Source: CADCVT01 sp036389155 (lineage in GTDB: Bacteria; Actinomycetota; Thermoleophilia; Solirubrobacterales; Solirubrobacteraceae). From it: DNA of 64,000 nucleotides. Numbering within the stretch: position 1 is the stretch's first letter; the number at the start of each line of letters is the position of its first letter. The position numbers and the translations under genes are program-made. This document shows, in pieces, positions 11,045-19,617 of the stretch. The notes below the pieces were generated by a model. The model did no database searches. It had not been told where the DNA came from and saw only the letters and a list, made by a program, of their open reading frames with translations. The stretch covers positions 138,017-202,016 of the forward strand of contig DASVQN010000017.1 in the NCBI GenBank assembly GCA_036389155.1, read 5' to 3'.

Positions 11045-11404
11045 ATGTCCGGTCTGCCGCTTGCGATCAAGGCCGCCGTCGCCGCGGTTCTGGTGGTGAG
11101 CATCTGGCGCGCGCTCTACGGCCCGCCGCCCGAGTACCGCGACCTCACCGTGGCGAAGCTCTGGGGCCTCACCGCGGGCATCCTCTACCTGAGCGGCATC
11201 TTCGCCCTCGCCGACGAGCGCGCCGGCGCGTGGCTCCTCCTCATCGCCGGCGTCGTCGCGCTCTGCATGGCCTTCTGGCACGCCCGCGGGAACGACGACG
11301 ACGGAGGCGGGGGAGGGGACCCCGGCGACGAGACCGGCCCGATCGACTGGGACCAGTTCGATCGCGCCCGCCGCGACTGGGACCGCCCGCGGATGCCGGC
11401 GTAG
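11045..11404 (+). CDS. Small membrane protein of unknown function
   Basis: A 119-residue protein with three hydrophobic segments: residues about 6-21 (AIKAAVAAVLVVSIW), 40-55 (GLTAGILYLSGIFALA) and 61-77 (AWLLLIAGVVALCMAF). A Gly/Asp-rich acidic tail ends in DWDQFDRARRDWDRP. I do not recognise the family. The next gene starts 15 bases downstream, so the two may be co-transcribed. Confidence 0.65.
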   Translation: MSGLPLAIKAAVAAVLVVSIWRALYGPPPEYRDLTVAKLWGLTAGILYLSGIFALADERAGAWLLLIAGVVALCMAFWHARGNDDDGGGGGDPGDETGPIDWDQFDRARRDWDRPRMPA

Positions 11405-11419
11405 CGGCGACGAACCGCG

Positions 11420-11932
11420 GTGCCGACCCACAGCTACGACGCCGGGGAGCACCTGCGCGTCATCCGCGACGACAAGAACGTCCTGCGCATCCACCATGGC
11501 GGCAGCGAGATCGCGACGCTGAAGAGCGTGATCGGCGGCGGCGTCCGCCTCGACGCGCATGGGCGCACGTGGAGGCTGACGACAGACGAGGCCGGCTGGC
11601 GAGCGACCGGCGACCCGCCGGCGACGCTCCGCCATCGCGCCCTCCGCGGCGACCGCCTGACTATCGGTGGTCACGAGTACACCGTCTCGAGCACGTCGGT
11701 GAAGGGACCGGACGGGCTCCTGCTGCGGGCCGCGAAGACCAAGGACGCCCGCAGGCCGGCGCTGACCATCGAGATCGTCACCCCGCCGCCGCAGAGCCAA
11801 GACCCGCACGCGTCGGTCGCGCTCGCGACGGCCGCGCTCGTCATGAGCGTCGACCTGAACCCCACCCGCGCCACGCCGAACTTCAACGGCGACAACGTCA
11901 GCGCCGCACTGCGGTACGCGCCCGGGCTCTAG
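11420..11932 (+). CDS. Hypothetical protein
   Basis: A 170-residue soluble protein starting at GTG. It is rich in beta-type segments (LRIHHGGSEIATLKSV, LDAHGRTWRLTTDEAGW, LTIGGHEYTVSST) and ends with a hydrophobic stretch HASVALATAALVMSVDL followed by a polar tail. The pattern recalls LURP1/scramblase-like beta-barrel proteins of actinobacteria, but I cannot confirm the family. It has no signal peptide and sits directly upstream of glpD, separated by a promoter-like element. Confidence 0.6.
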   Translation: MPTHSYDAGEHLRVIRDDKNVLRIHHGGSEIATLKSVIGGGVRLDAHGRTWRLTTDEAGWRATGDPPATLRHRALRGDRLTIGGHEYTVSSTSVKGPDGLLLRAAKTKDARRPALTIEIVTPPPQSQDPHASVALATAALVMSVDLNPTRATPNFNGDNVSAALRYAPGL

Positions 11933-11950
11933 CCACGGCCCCGCGCCGCA

Positions 11951-11956
11951 TACGAT
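11951..11956 (+). promoter_or_regulatory. -10 element (TACGAT) for a leaderless glpD transcript
   Basis: TACGAT fits the TAnnnT -10 pattern and ends 9 bases before the glpD ATG. Transcription would begin within a few bases of the start codon. No Shine-Dalgarno sequence and no -35 match are visible, in line with leaderless expression. Confidence 0.45.
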
Positions 11957-11965
11957 GACGCCCCG

Positions 11966-13642
11966 ATGATCGCCCGAAGCGACGCCCTCCAGGCCCTCGC
12001 CGCCGAGCCGTTCGACGTCGTCGTCATCGGCGGCGGCATCACCGGCGCGGGCGTGGCCCTCGACGCCGCCACCCGCGGCTACTCCGTCGCGCTCGTCGAG
12101 AAGGCCGACTACGCCTCCGGCACCTCCAGCCGCTCCTCCAAGCTCGTCCACGGCGGCCTCCGGTACCTCCAGAACTTCGACCTCGGTCTCGTCAGGGAAG
12201 CGCTCCTCGAGCGCCAGCTGATGGTCCAGCTCGCGCCGCACCTCGTCCACCCGCTCCCGCTGGTCGTCGCCGCCTTCGACAACCAGCGGCCGGACCGCGC
12301 CATCGGCGCCGGCCTGCACATGTACGACGTGATGAGCGTCGACAAGCTGCGCGGCAGGCGCCCGCGCCGGCTGAGGAGGGGCGAGGCCGAGCCCGCGGAG
12401 TGGAGCCCCGACCGCCACCGCACGATCGACGGCGAGGAGGTCGTCAAGCTCATCCCGGCGCTCGCCGGCCGCGAGCCCACCGCCGGCTACCTCTTCTACG
12501 ACTGCCAGACCGACGACGCCCGCCTCGTCCTCACCGTCCTCGGCGAGGCCGAGCGCTTCGGCACGGTCATGGCCAACGGCGTCGAGGTCCTCGAGCTGTG
12601 CGAGCAGAGCGGAAGGACGACCGGCGTCGCCTGCAAGGACGTCCACTCCGGCGACGAGTTCACGATCCAGGCCGACAACGTCGTCAACGCGACGGGCGTC
12701 TGGGCCGACCGCATCCGCCCCGAGGAATTGCATGACGAGGCTGAAGTTCCGAGGATCCGCCCCAGCCGCGGCACCCACATCACGCTCGCCGACGACGACC
12801 TCCCGCTGAAGGCCGGCGCCATCGTCCCCGCCGGCGGAGGCCGCTCGATCTTCGCCCTCCCGTGGCTCGGCCGCACCCTCATCGGCACGACCGACAACGA
12901 CTACGACGGCGACAGCCTCGACAACATCCCGCCCAGCTCGGACGACGTCGACTACCTGCTCGACGCGGCGAACACGTTCTTCGGGAGCGACCTCGGGCCG
13001 GACCAGATCACCGGCGCCTACGCGGGCGTCCGGCCGCTGATCAGCACCGGCGACCCCAAGAAGTCGGTCGACATCTCGCGCAAGGCCGAGCTGTACGAGA
13101 CGAGCAGCGGGATGATCACGATCACCGGAGGCAAGCTCACGACGTGGCGGCGGATGGCGAAGATGGCCGTCGACCGGATCGTCGAGCGCGACAACAGCGA
13201 CGCCCCCTGTCGCACGCACGAGATCCCGCTCGGCTACGCGGTCTCCGCCGACGACCTTCCGCGCGTCGAGGGCGTTCCCGACGGCGCCTACGCGGCCCTC
13301 GCCGGCCGCTACGGCCACGCCGCCCACGACGTCCTGCGCGTCGCTGCCGAGCGCGGCGAGCTCGCCCAGCCGATCGTCCCCGGCCTGCCCGACCTGCTGG
13401 CCGAGGCGGCGCACGCCGCGCGCAAGGAGCAGGTCACGAGCGTCGCGGACGTCCTCTTCCGCCGCACCCGCCTCGCCCTCCTGGCCGCCAGAGAGCTCGA
13501 GCAGGACCCCGAGAAGGTCCGCCGCGTCGCCGAGGCCGCGGGCCGCGAGCTGGGCTGGGACGAGCAGCGCATCGACGCCGAGGTCGAGGCCTTCGCCCGC
13601 GAGGCGGCGGCCGAGGGCATCGTCGTCGCCCCCGCACCCTAA
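11966..13642 (+). CDS. glpD: Glycerol-3-phosphate dehydrogenase (FAD-dependent)
   Basis: Oxidises sn-glycerol 3-phosphate to dihydroxyacetone phosphate and passes electrons to the quinone pool at the membrane. The 558-residue protein has the N-terminal FAD Rossmann motif VVIGGGITGAGVALDAATRG, the GlpD signature SSRSSKLVHGGLRYL (about residues 52-66), PSRGTHIT and GKLTTWRRMA near the end of the DAO fold. A helical C-terminal domain follows (ARKEQVTSVADVLFRRTR). Length and domain order are normal. No glpF, glpK or glpR is adjacent, so it is not in a glycerol catabolism operon here. Confidence 0.96.
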   Translation: MIARSDALQALAAEPFDVVVIGGGITGAGVALDAATRGYSVALVEKADYASGTSSRSSKLVHGGLRYLQNFDLGLVREALLERQLMVQLAPHLVHPLPLVVAAFDNQRPDRAIGAGLHMYDVMSVDKLRGRRPRRLRRGEAEPAEWSPDRHRTIDGEEVVKLIPALAGREPTAGYLFYDCQTDDARLVLTVLGEAERFGTVMANGVEVLELCEQSGRTTGVACKDVHSGDEFTIQADNVVNATGVWADRIRPEELHDEAEVPRIRPSRGTHITLADDDLPLKAGAIVPAGGGRSIFALPWLGRTLIGTTDNDYDGDSLDNIPPSSDDVDYLLDAANTFFGSDLGPDQITGAYAGVRPLISTGDPKKSVDISRKAELYETSSGMITITGGKLTTWRRMAKMAVDRIVERDNSDAPCRTHEIPLGYAVSADDLPRVEGVPDGAYAALAGRYGHAAHDVLRVAAERGELAQPIVPGLPDLLAEAAHAARKEQVTSVADVLFRRTRLALLAARELEQDPEKVRRVAEAAGRELGWDEQRIDAEVEAFAREAAAEGIVVAPAP

Positions 13643-13682
13643 GCTGCGCGACTTCGTGCCCCCGGTCGTGTTGAGATTCCTC

Positions 13683-15515
13683 ATGCCTCCCCGCCTGCTC
13701 CCCGCCCTCGCGCTCGCCGCCCTGGCGCTGCCCTCGACCGCCCACGCCGGCTGGTTCCCCGCCGAGCCGATCGACGGCCCGAGCCCCGACATCGTCTCGG
13801 TCGGCGACGTCGAGGTGGCACGCGAGGGGATGGCCGGCGTCGTCTACCTCAAGCGCGACGCGGGCGTCGAGCACGTCTTCGTCGCCCGGATGATCAACGG
13901 CGCGTGGGAGCCCGGCGCCCGCGTCGACCAGGGCCTCGCGCCGCCCGCGAGCCAGCCGGTGATCGCCGCGGCGAACCCGGACCGCCTGGCCGTCGCGTGG
14001 GTCAGCGGCGGCTCGCTCTTCACCGCCATCCGGCCCGCGGGCGCACCGGGCTTCACGCCCGCGCGCGTCGTCGCCGAGGGCGGCGTGACCAACCCGTCCA
14101 TCGACATGTCGATCAACGGCGTCACGTACGTCTCGTACACGCAGAACGGCGACGTCAAAGTCGCCCGCGCCGCCCGCGACGTCCCGGACTTCGCCGTCCT
14201 GCCGGCGCCGGTCGACTTCGACCCCGCCCGCGAGGCCGGCACGGGAGCCGACCTGCGCTCGCGCGTGGCGGTCAGCGCGGATGCCAGCGCGGTCGTCGTC
14301 TGGGGCGAGAAGAACGCCGACGGCCGCACGCACGTCCACGGCCGGCGCCTCTTCGAGCTCCGCCTGTCCACGGCTGTCGAGGACCTCACCCTGAGCGAGT
14401 TCGAGGGCCGCGCCGCCACCGGCGCCGACCGGCCGGAGATCGACATCGAGGACGACTCGAGCTACGCCCAGGTCGCGTTCCGCCAGATGACCGACGGCGG
14501 GCCGCGCCTCGTCGGCCGCCGCCTCGTCGGCTCGCAGTTCGACCCGCCGTTCGCCATCGACGGCGGCCAGACGTCGTCGCTCGGCCGCATCGCGCTGACC
14601 GGCCGCGGCGAGGGCGTCACCGCCGGCCAGTCCACCGCCAACGAGGTCTGGGGCGGCTCGATCTGGAACAACAAGTTCGAGCGCGTGCAGCGCTGGGACA
14701 GCGGCCCTGCCGGGATCGCCCCGCGCCCGATCCCGCTCGTGGGCGAGAACGAGAACGGCGCGCTGACCTGGCTGGCCGGCACCAGCGGCACCGATGCGGT
14801 CGTCCGCGCCCGCTACTTCGAGACGGTGCAGGAGCTGAGGATCCAGCCCGAGGTCACGCTCAGCAACCCGTCCTTCGGCGCCGTCGACGTCGACGCCGGG
14901 TTCGCGGGCGGGTCGACCCGCGTCTCCGACCACGTCATCGCCTTCGTCCAGGGCTCGGGGGCGGACCGCCGCCTCGTCGCCGCCGTCAACGACGATCCGC
15001 CCGCGCGCCCTCTCGGCCAGAACACGACCGCGCTGCGCCGGCTCGAGCGCTTCAAGTGGGCGTCCTCGCGCGACCTGTGGCCGCCGATCCTCTACCGCGT
15101 CTTCGTGGACGGCGCGCAGATCGGCGAGACGGCCGACACGCAGCTCCCGGTCGTCGAGGGGCTCGTCGAGGACGGGCGCCACCAGTGGAACGTCATCGCG
15201 ATCGACCGCCGCGGCCAGCAGACCGCCGGCCCGCCGCGCACCGTGCGGATCGACAACACGCCGCCGCTGATGACGGTCTCGATCGGACGGCGCAGGCGCA
15301 GCGTCGGGATCCGCGTGCGGCGCTTCGCCGACCGCGGGCTCGGGGCGAGCGGCATCAGCCGGATCGTCGTGAACTTCGGCAACGGCCGGCGCGTGCGCAT
15401 CGGGCGGAGCATCCGCTACACGTATCCGCGCGGCGGCAGCTACACGCTGCGCGTCAGCGGGTTCGACAACGCCGGCAACCGCGCCGACGTCACGCGCCGC
15501 CTGACCCTCGGCTAG
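13683..15515 (+). CDS. Secreted beta-propeller-like protein with C-terminal Ig/PKD domain
   Basis: The ATG at 13683 gives a good signal peptide (MPPRLLPALALAALALPSTAHA). An in-frame GTG 27 bases upstream is the alternative. Residues 30-430 contain repeated short beta segments of the type VVYLKRDAGVEHVFVARM, LAVAWVSGGSLFTAIR and AQVAFRQMTDGGPRLVGR, as in sialidase-like or YncE-like propellers. The C-terminal part (about 450-610) has RVFVDGAQIGET and YTLRVSGFDNAGNR, typical of Ig-like/PKD domains of secreted actinobacterial proteins. No Asp-box or catalytic motif is evident. It lies between glpD and folP without obvious functional connection. Confidence 0.78.
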   Translation: MPPRLLPALALAALALPSTAHAGWFPAEPIDGPSPDIVSVGDVEVAREGMAGVVYLKRDAGVEHVFVARMINGAWEPGARVDQGLAPPASQPVIAAANPDRLAVAWVSGGSLFTAIRPAGAPGFTPARVVAEGGVTNPSIDMSINGVTYVSYTQNGDVKVARAARDVPDFAVLPAPVDFDPAREAGTGADLRSRVAVSADASAVVVWGEKNADGRTHVHGRRLFELRLSTAVEDLTLSEFEGRAATGADRPEIDIEDDSSYAQVAFRQMTDGGPRLVGRRLVGSQFDPPFAIDGGQTSSLGRIALTGRGEGVTAGQSTANEVWGGSIWNNKFERVQRWDSGPAGIAPRPIPLVGENENGALTWLAGTSGTDAVVRARYFETVQELRIQPEVTLSNPSFGAVDVDAGFAGGSTRVSDHVIAFVQGSGADRRLVAAVNDDPPARPLGQNTTALRRLERFKWASSRDLWPPILYRVFVDGAQIGETADTQLPVVEGLVEDGRHQWNVIAIDRRGQQTAGPPRTVRIDNTPPLMTVSIGRRRRSVGIRVRRFADRGLGASGISRIVVNFGNGRRVRIGRSIRYTYPRGGSYTLRVSGFDNAGNRADVTRRLTLG

Positions 15516-15520
15516 CGGGC

Positions 15521-16375
15521 ATGGCGCCGCGCCGCACCCTGCGCGCCGGCCCGAGGACGTTCGAGCTGGGCGAGCGGCCGTGGCTGATGGGCGTCGTCAA
15601 CGCGAACACCGACTCGTTCTCGGGGACGGGGGAGGACGTGGAGGGAGCGGACATCGTCGACGTCGGCGGCGAGTCGGCGATCACGGGCCGCCCGCCGACC
15701 GAGGTGGACGAGGAGATCGCGCGCGTCGTCCCGGTGATCGAGCGCTTGGCCCGCGCCGGCGCCCTCGTCTCCGTCGACACCTACAAGCCGCCGGTGGCGG
15801 AGGCGGCCCTCGCGGCGGGCGCCAACATCGTCAACGACGTCAGCGGCCTGCGCGATCCTGCGCTCGCGGACGTCTGCGCGCGCACCGGCGCGGCGCTCGT
15901 CGTCATGCACACCCGCGCGGCGCCGAAGGTGCGCCTCCAGGACCCGGACGCCTACGACGACGTCGTCGCGGACGTCGTCGCGTTCCTGCGCGAGCGGGTG
16001 GCGGTGGCGCTCGACCGGGGCGTCGCGCCCGAGCAGATCGTTCTCGACCCCGGGCCCGACTTCGCGAAGACGCCGGCGCAGACGATCGCCGTCCTGCGCC
16101 GCCTCGACGCGCTGCACGATCTCGGGTTCCCGCTCCTGCTGGCCATCTCGCGCAAGGACTTCATCGGCGCGCTCACCCATCGCAGCCCGAGGCAGCGCGG
16201 GGCGGGGACCTTGGCCGCGCTCGCGTACGGCGCAGACGCCGGCGGGCACATCTTCCGCGTCCACGACGTCGCCGGCGCCCGCGACTTCCTGACGGTGCGG
16301 GCGGCGCTGCGCGGCGAGAGCGACGTCCCCGAGGACCTCGCGCTCCCCGACGAGCTGCGCCACGAGCGTGGCTAG
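15521..16375 (+). CDS. folP: Dihydropteroate synthase (atypical loops)
   Basis: The family joins 6-hydroxymethyl-dihydropterin diphosphate to p-aminobenzoate in folate synthesis. The 284-residue protein shows the TIM-barrel landmarks MGVVNANTDSFSGTG (usually NVTPDSFSDGG), DIVDVGGES, NIVNDVSGL, VVMHT, LDPGPDFAKT and AISRKDFIGAL. Two active-site loops differ. Loop 1 lacks the TP of NVTPDSF and the following helix is shortened. Loop 2 reads ESAITGRPP where classical enzymes have ESTRPG, so the Thr-Arg that contacts the substrate is not obvious. It may belong to a divergent actinobacterial DHPS subgroup. No other folate gene is adjacent. The stop shares CTAG with the convergent protease gene. Confidence 0.85.
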   Translation: MAPRRTLRAGPRTFELGERPWLMGVVNANTDSFSGTGEDVEGADIVDVGGESAITGRPPTEVDEEIARVVPVIERLARAGALVSVDTYKPPVAEAALAAGANIVNDVSGLRDPALADVCARTGAALVVMHTRAAPKVRLQDPDAYDDVVADVVAFLRERVAVALDRGVAPEQIVLDPGPDFAKTPAQTIAVLRRLDALHDLGFPLLLAISRKDFIGALTHRSPRQRGAGTLAALAYGADAGGHIFRVHDVAGARDFLTVRAALRGESDVPEDLALPDELRHERG

Positions 16376-17919
16376 CCCGTGATGACCTTCTTGGGCGGCT
16401 TCGAGCCGCGCGGCAGGCGCGCGATCGCGTCCAGCGCGGCGCGGAGGTCCAGCGCGCCCGCGCCGACCTGCCAGTGCTCGTAGGGCTTCATCGTCGTCCC
16501 CGCGATGTCCGAGCCGCACGGCAGCAGATCGCCGCACGGGAAGTCCCACAGCGCGTCGATCCCCGTCAGCGGCGCCGCGGTGCGGACGAGCAGCGCCTTG
16601 ACCTCGTCGGGCGTCAGGCGCCGGCCGAGGCGCGCCTGCGCCGCGTCCTGCATCACGGCGATCGCGCCGGTGACGTGCGGCGCGGCCATGCTCGTCCCGC
16701 TCGACGGCGCGTACAACGCCTCGTACTCGGGCTTGGCCGGGATGCATGCGACCGGGTCCTGCTGCACGCACGCGGTCCCCACGACCGCGACGCCGCCCGC
16801 CGTGCGCGCCGCGCGGATGTTCGCGCCCGGCGCCACGAGCGTCGGCGCGTAGTCGATGACCAGCGACCCGTCGACGCTGCGCTGCGGGTCGTCGTCGCCG
16901 CGCGACGAGAAGAACGTCAGCGGCTGGTCGCCGATCGTTCCCGCGTGGTCCTTGCGGATCGCGCCGACGCTGATCGCCCACGGGGCCAGGCCGTTCGGGT
17001 TGCTCTTGCACGTGCCGCTGCTGTCGGGCGCGCAGTTCGACGATCCCTCGGGCTCGGCCGGGTCGCTGCCGTCCGCGCCGCCCGCGCCGCTGTTGCCGCC
17101 GCTGAAGACGACGGTGATCCCGGCGTCGTGCAGCGCCTTGGTGGCGATGGCGAGCGGGCTGCGCGCGTCGAACAGCCCGCCGCCGCTCGGCCCGTAGGAG
17201 TTGTTGACGGCGACGACGTGCAGCTCGGGATGGAGGAGCAGGTAGTCGTAGGCCTGCAGCGCGTGGAAGATCACGACCGCGTCGCCCACCGCGAGGCTCA
17301 CGATCCCCGCGCCGGGCGCGACGCCGGTGTAGTAGCCGCCGGACGCGCTGCCGTCGCCCGCCGCGATCGACGCGACGTGCGTGCCGTGCCCGCTCGTCGT
17401 GTCGGTGTCGCACATGACCGGGCACTCGACGTACGTGTGGAAGATCGGCGGCATCGGCGCCGTGTCGTCGAGCGCGCCGTCGACGCCGACCACCTTGACG
17501 TTCCTGACGATGCGCTTCTGGAGGTCCGGGTGCAGGCCGTCGACGCCGGTGTCGATGACCGCGACGTTCACGCCGCTGCCGTCGAAGCCCGCGCGGTAGG
17601 CGGCCTGCCGGCTCTCGGCGCCGCCGAAGATCAGGTTCGCGGACTCGTGCAGCTCGTGCTCGAGGCGGTCGTTGCGCGTGGTGCGCACGACGCCGCGCAG
17701 GCGGCGCGCCTTCGCGATCGCGACGGGGTCGCCGGCGACCGCGGCGAACGGCAGCCGGCGCAGCGCGACGCTGCGCAGCCCGAGCGCGCCGAGCCTCTTC
17801 GTCAGCGCCGCGCGCGAGACCTTCGCCGGGTGGAACTGGACGATGCGCTCGGCGGCGGCCGCCGGCGCGGCGAGGACGAGGGCGGCGGCGAGCGCCACGG
17901 GCGGGATCAGGCGGCGCAT
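16372..17919 (-). CDS. Secreted S8 subtilisin-like serine protease
   Basis: A 515-residue secreted protease with a signal peptide (ALAAALVLAAPAAAA) and an inhibitor-like propeptide (about 24-95, ERIVQFHPAKVSRAALTKRL). The catalytic triad is Asp123 (VIDTGVDG), His178 (SGHGTHVAS) and Ser410 (SSGTSMAAPHVTG), with oxyanion Asn277 in SGGNSG. Cys-rich inserts (ECPVMCDTD, SNCAPDSSGTCKSN, DFPCGDLLPCG) suggest disulphides, as expected outside the cell. There is no C-terminal anchor. Its last bases overlap those of folP on the opposite strand (4 bases). It is unrelated in detail to the subtilisin at 8 kb, which lacks these Cys inserts. Confidence 0.94.
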   Translation of the reverse strand: MRRLIPPVALAAALVLAAPAAAAERIVQFHPAKVSRAALTKRLGALGLRSVALRRLPFAAVAGDPVAIAKARRLRGVVRTTRNDRLEHELHESANLIFGGAESRQAAYRAGFDGSGVNVAVIDTGVDGLHPDLQKRIVRNVKVVGVDGALDDTAPMPPIFHTYVECPVMCDTDTTSGHGTHVASIAAGDGSASGGYYTGVAPGAGIVSLAVGDAVVIFHALQAYDYLLLHPELHVVAVNNSYGPSGGGLFDARSPLAIATKALHDAGITVVFSGGNSGAGGADGSDPAEPEGSSNCAPDSSGTCKSNPNGLAPWAISVGAIRKDHAGTIGDQPLTFFSSRGDDDPQRSVDGSLVIDYAPTLVAPGANIRAARTAGGVAVVGTACVQQDPVACIPAKPEYEALYAPSSGTSMAAPHVTGAIAVMQDAAQARLGRRLTPDEVKALLVRTAAPLTGIDALWDFPCGDLLPCGSDIAGTTMKPYEHWQVGAGALDLRAALDAIARLPRGSKPPKKVITG

Positions 17920-17974
17920 GCCCTCGTGAACGATGTCACGGGAAGGAACATGTGGGCGCCGCTTCGAAGTCCGC

Positions 17975-17980
17975 TACCGT
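17975..17980 (+). promoter_or_regulatory. Candidate -10 element (TACCGT) upstream of the rho-like gene
   Basis: TACCGT is identical to the -10 elements proposed here for mraZ and ftsZ. It would give a leader of about 75-80 bases before the start codon at 18065. A clear -35 hexamer is not visible. A strong Shine-Dalgarno AGGAGG lies at 18052-18057, 7 bases before the ATG, and decides the start. Confidence 0.4.
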
Positions 17981-18064
17981 GCGGGTACACCGGCGAATCG
18001 CCGGCCGCTGCCACAACGCGGCCGGATGCCGACCGATTCCAGCGTCTCACCAGGAGGAAGCACC

Positions 18065-19582
18065 ATGGCCGTACTGTCTCGCGACGCCCTCGAGGGCAGT
18101 CCGCTCGCAGACCTGCACCTGCTCGCCCGCGAGCTGGGCATCGACGGGTTCCGCCGTCTTCGCAAGGCCGACCTCGTCGAGGCGATCATCGCCCGGCAGG
18201 GCGGCGAGGAGCCCGTCGAGGCCGCGGCCGAGGACGCGGGCGACGAGGTCGACGCCGCCGCGGTCGCGGCCGGTGACGACTCCGATGAGGAGGACAGGCC
18301 GCGCCGCAGCCGTCGCGGCGGGCGCCGGCGCCGCTCCGCCGACGAGGGCGACGAGGCCGACGAGCCCACCGCCTCCGCCGACGAGGCCGTCGATGCGGAC
18401 ACGCTCGAGGCGTCGGACCTCGCCGCGATCGCGGACGAGGAGTCCGACGAGGACGAGGAGAAGGACCGTCCGGCGCGCCGCTCGCGCGGTGGCCGGGGCG
18501 GGCGCGGTGGCCGCGGCCGCTCGCGCGACGCCGACGGCGGCGGCTCCGCCGATGACGCCGGCGCGGATCGCCCGCGCGGCGGGCGCTCCCGCGACGGCGA
18601 CGCCGAGGGCGGGCGCTCGCGCGGCGGCCGCTCGCGCGACCGCGACCGCGACGGCGACGCCGACCGCGATCGCTCCGAGGACGAGATCGTCGAGGGCACC
18701 GTCGAGCTGCTCGGCAACGGCTCGGGGTTCCTGCGCGTCTCGCCGCCCGACCCGTCCGACGACGACGTCTACATCTCCGCGGCGCAGATCCGCCGCTGCG
18801 AGCTCGTCAGCGGCGACCGCGTGGCCGGCCCCGTCCGCGCCCCGCGCCGGTCCGAGCGCTACCCGTCGCTCGTCCGCATCGACACCATCAACGGCAGCTC
18901 CGCCGACGAGGTCGCCGAGGGCACGCCGTACGACGAGCTGCCCTGCACCTTCCCGACCGAGCGCCTCGCGCTGGGGTCGGACGACCCGACGCTGAAGGCG
19001 ATCGAGTGGCTCACGCCGCTGGGCCGCGGCTCGCGGGCGACGATCATCGGCGGCGCGCGCGCCGGCAAGACCGAGGCGCTGCGGCGCCTCGCCGGCGCGC
19101 TCGCGGCGCAGGAGGACCTCGAGCTGTCGGTCGTGCTCGCGGGCGTGCGTCCCGAGGAGGTCGCGAGCTGGAGGGACGCGGGCGTCGAGCCGACGACCGT
19201 GCTTGCCTTCTCCGCGTCGCCCGACGCGCAGGCGCAGGCGATCGAGCGCGCGGTCGACACGGCCAAGCGCGTCGCGGCGCGCGGCGCGAACGCCGTCGTC
19301 CTCGTCGACACCCTCAGCTACGTCGACGCGCGGTCCGCGCGGCGGATCCTCTCCGCGGCGCGGAACATCGTCGACGGCGGGTCGCTCACCGTCGTCGCGA
19401 CGGCGGACCTGCCCGTGGGCGGCGAGACGACGGTGATCGCGCTCGACCCGGTGCTCACCTCGACCGGCCGCTTCCCGGCGCTCGACCTCGTCAACAGCGG
19501 GGCGCTGCGCTCCGAGCTGCTGGTGGGCGAGGCGGGGGCCGACGCGATCACGCAGGCGCGCGCCGCGGCCGTCGGCGGCTAG
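18065..19582 (+). CDS. rho: Divergent Rho-family protein
   Basis: Rho is the RNA-dependent ATPase that terminates transcription. This 505-residue protein has an N-terminal Rho_N-like domain (residues 1-45), a long acidic and Arg/Gly/Asp-rich low-complexity insert (45-210) typical of high-GC actinobacteria, an OB-fold RNA-binding domain (about 213-300, GSGFLRVSPPDPSDDDVYIS) and a RecA-like domain with P-loop GGARAGKTEA (about 329-338). The ATPase part is shortened. VLAGVRPEEV stands where IDERPEEV is usual, which removes the catalytic Glu. The Q-loop segment (SGG) between the Walker B DTLSYV and SAARNI is missing, and the EEFKGTGN segment before RFPALDL is missing. It may be a degenerate paralogue. 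The gene stands alone, ahead of a strong hairpin. Confidence 0.8.
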   Translation: MAVLSRDALEGSPLADLHLLARELGIDGFRRLRKADLVEAIIARQGGEEPVEAAAEDAGDEVDAAAVAAGDDSDEEDRPRRSRRGGRRRRSADEGDEADEPTASADEAVDADTLEASDLAAIADEESDEDEEKDRPARRSRGGRGGRGGRGRSRDADGGGSADDAGADRPRGGRSRDGDAEGGRSRGGRSRDRDRDGDADRDRSEDEIVEGTVELLGNGSGFLRVSPPDPSDDDVYISAAQIRRCELVSGDRVAGPVRAPRRSERYPSLVRIDTINGSSADEVAEGTPYDELPCTFPTERLALGSDDPTLKAIEWLTPLGRGSRATIIGGARAGKTEALRRLAGALAAQEDLELSVVLAGVRPEEVASWRDAGVEPTTVLAFSASPDAQAQAIERAVDTAKRVAARGANAVVLVDTLSYVDARSARRILSAARNIVDGGSLTVVATADLPVGGETTVIALDPVLTSTGRFPALDLVNSGALRSELLVGEAGADAITQARAAAVGG

Positions 19583-19583
19583 C

Positions 19584-19617
19584 GGGGCGCCCGCCGCTCA
19601 GCGGCCCGCCGCGCCCC
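19584..19617. terminator. Bidirectional two-stem hairpin terminator
   Basis: Outer arms GGGGCGC (19584-19590) and GCGCCCC (19611-19617) enclose an inner stem GCCGCT/AGCGGC (19593-19598 and 19600-19605). It fills the gap between the rho-like gene and the convergent gene that ends at 19618, so it could end transcription from both sides. Confidence 0.6.

Noticed and set aside
13656..13682. Upstream GTG start of the secreted propeller-like protein
   Set aside because: The ATG at 13683 gives a more typical signal peptide; neither start has a strong ribosome-binding site, so this remains a preference.
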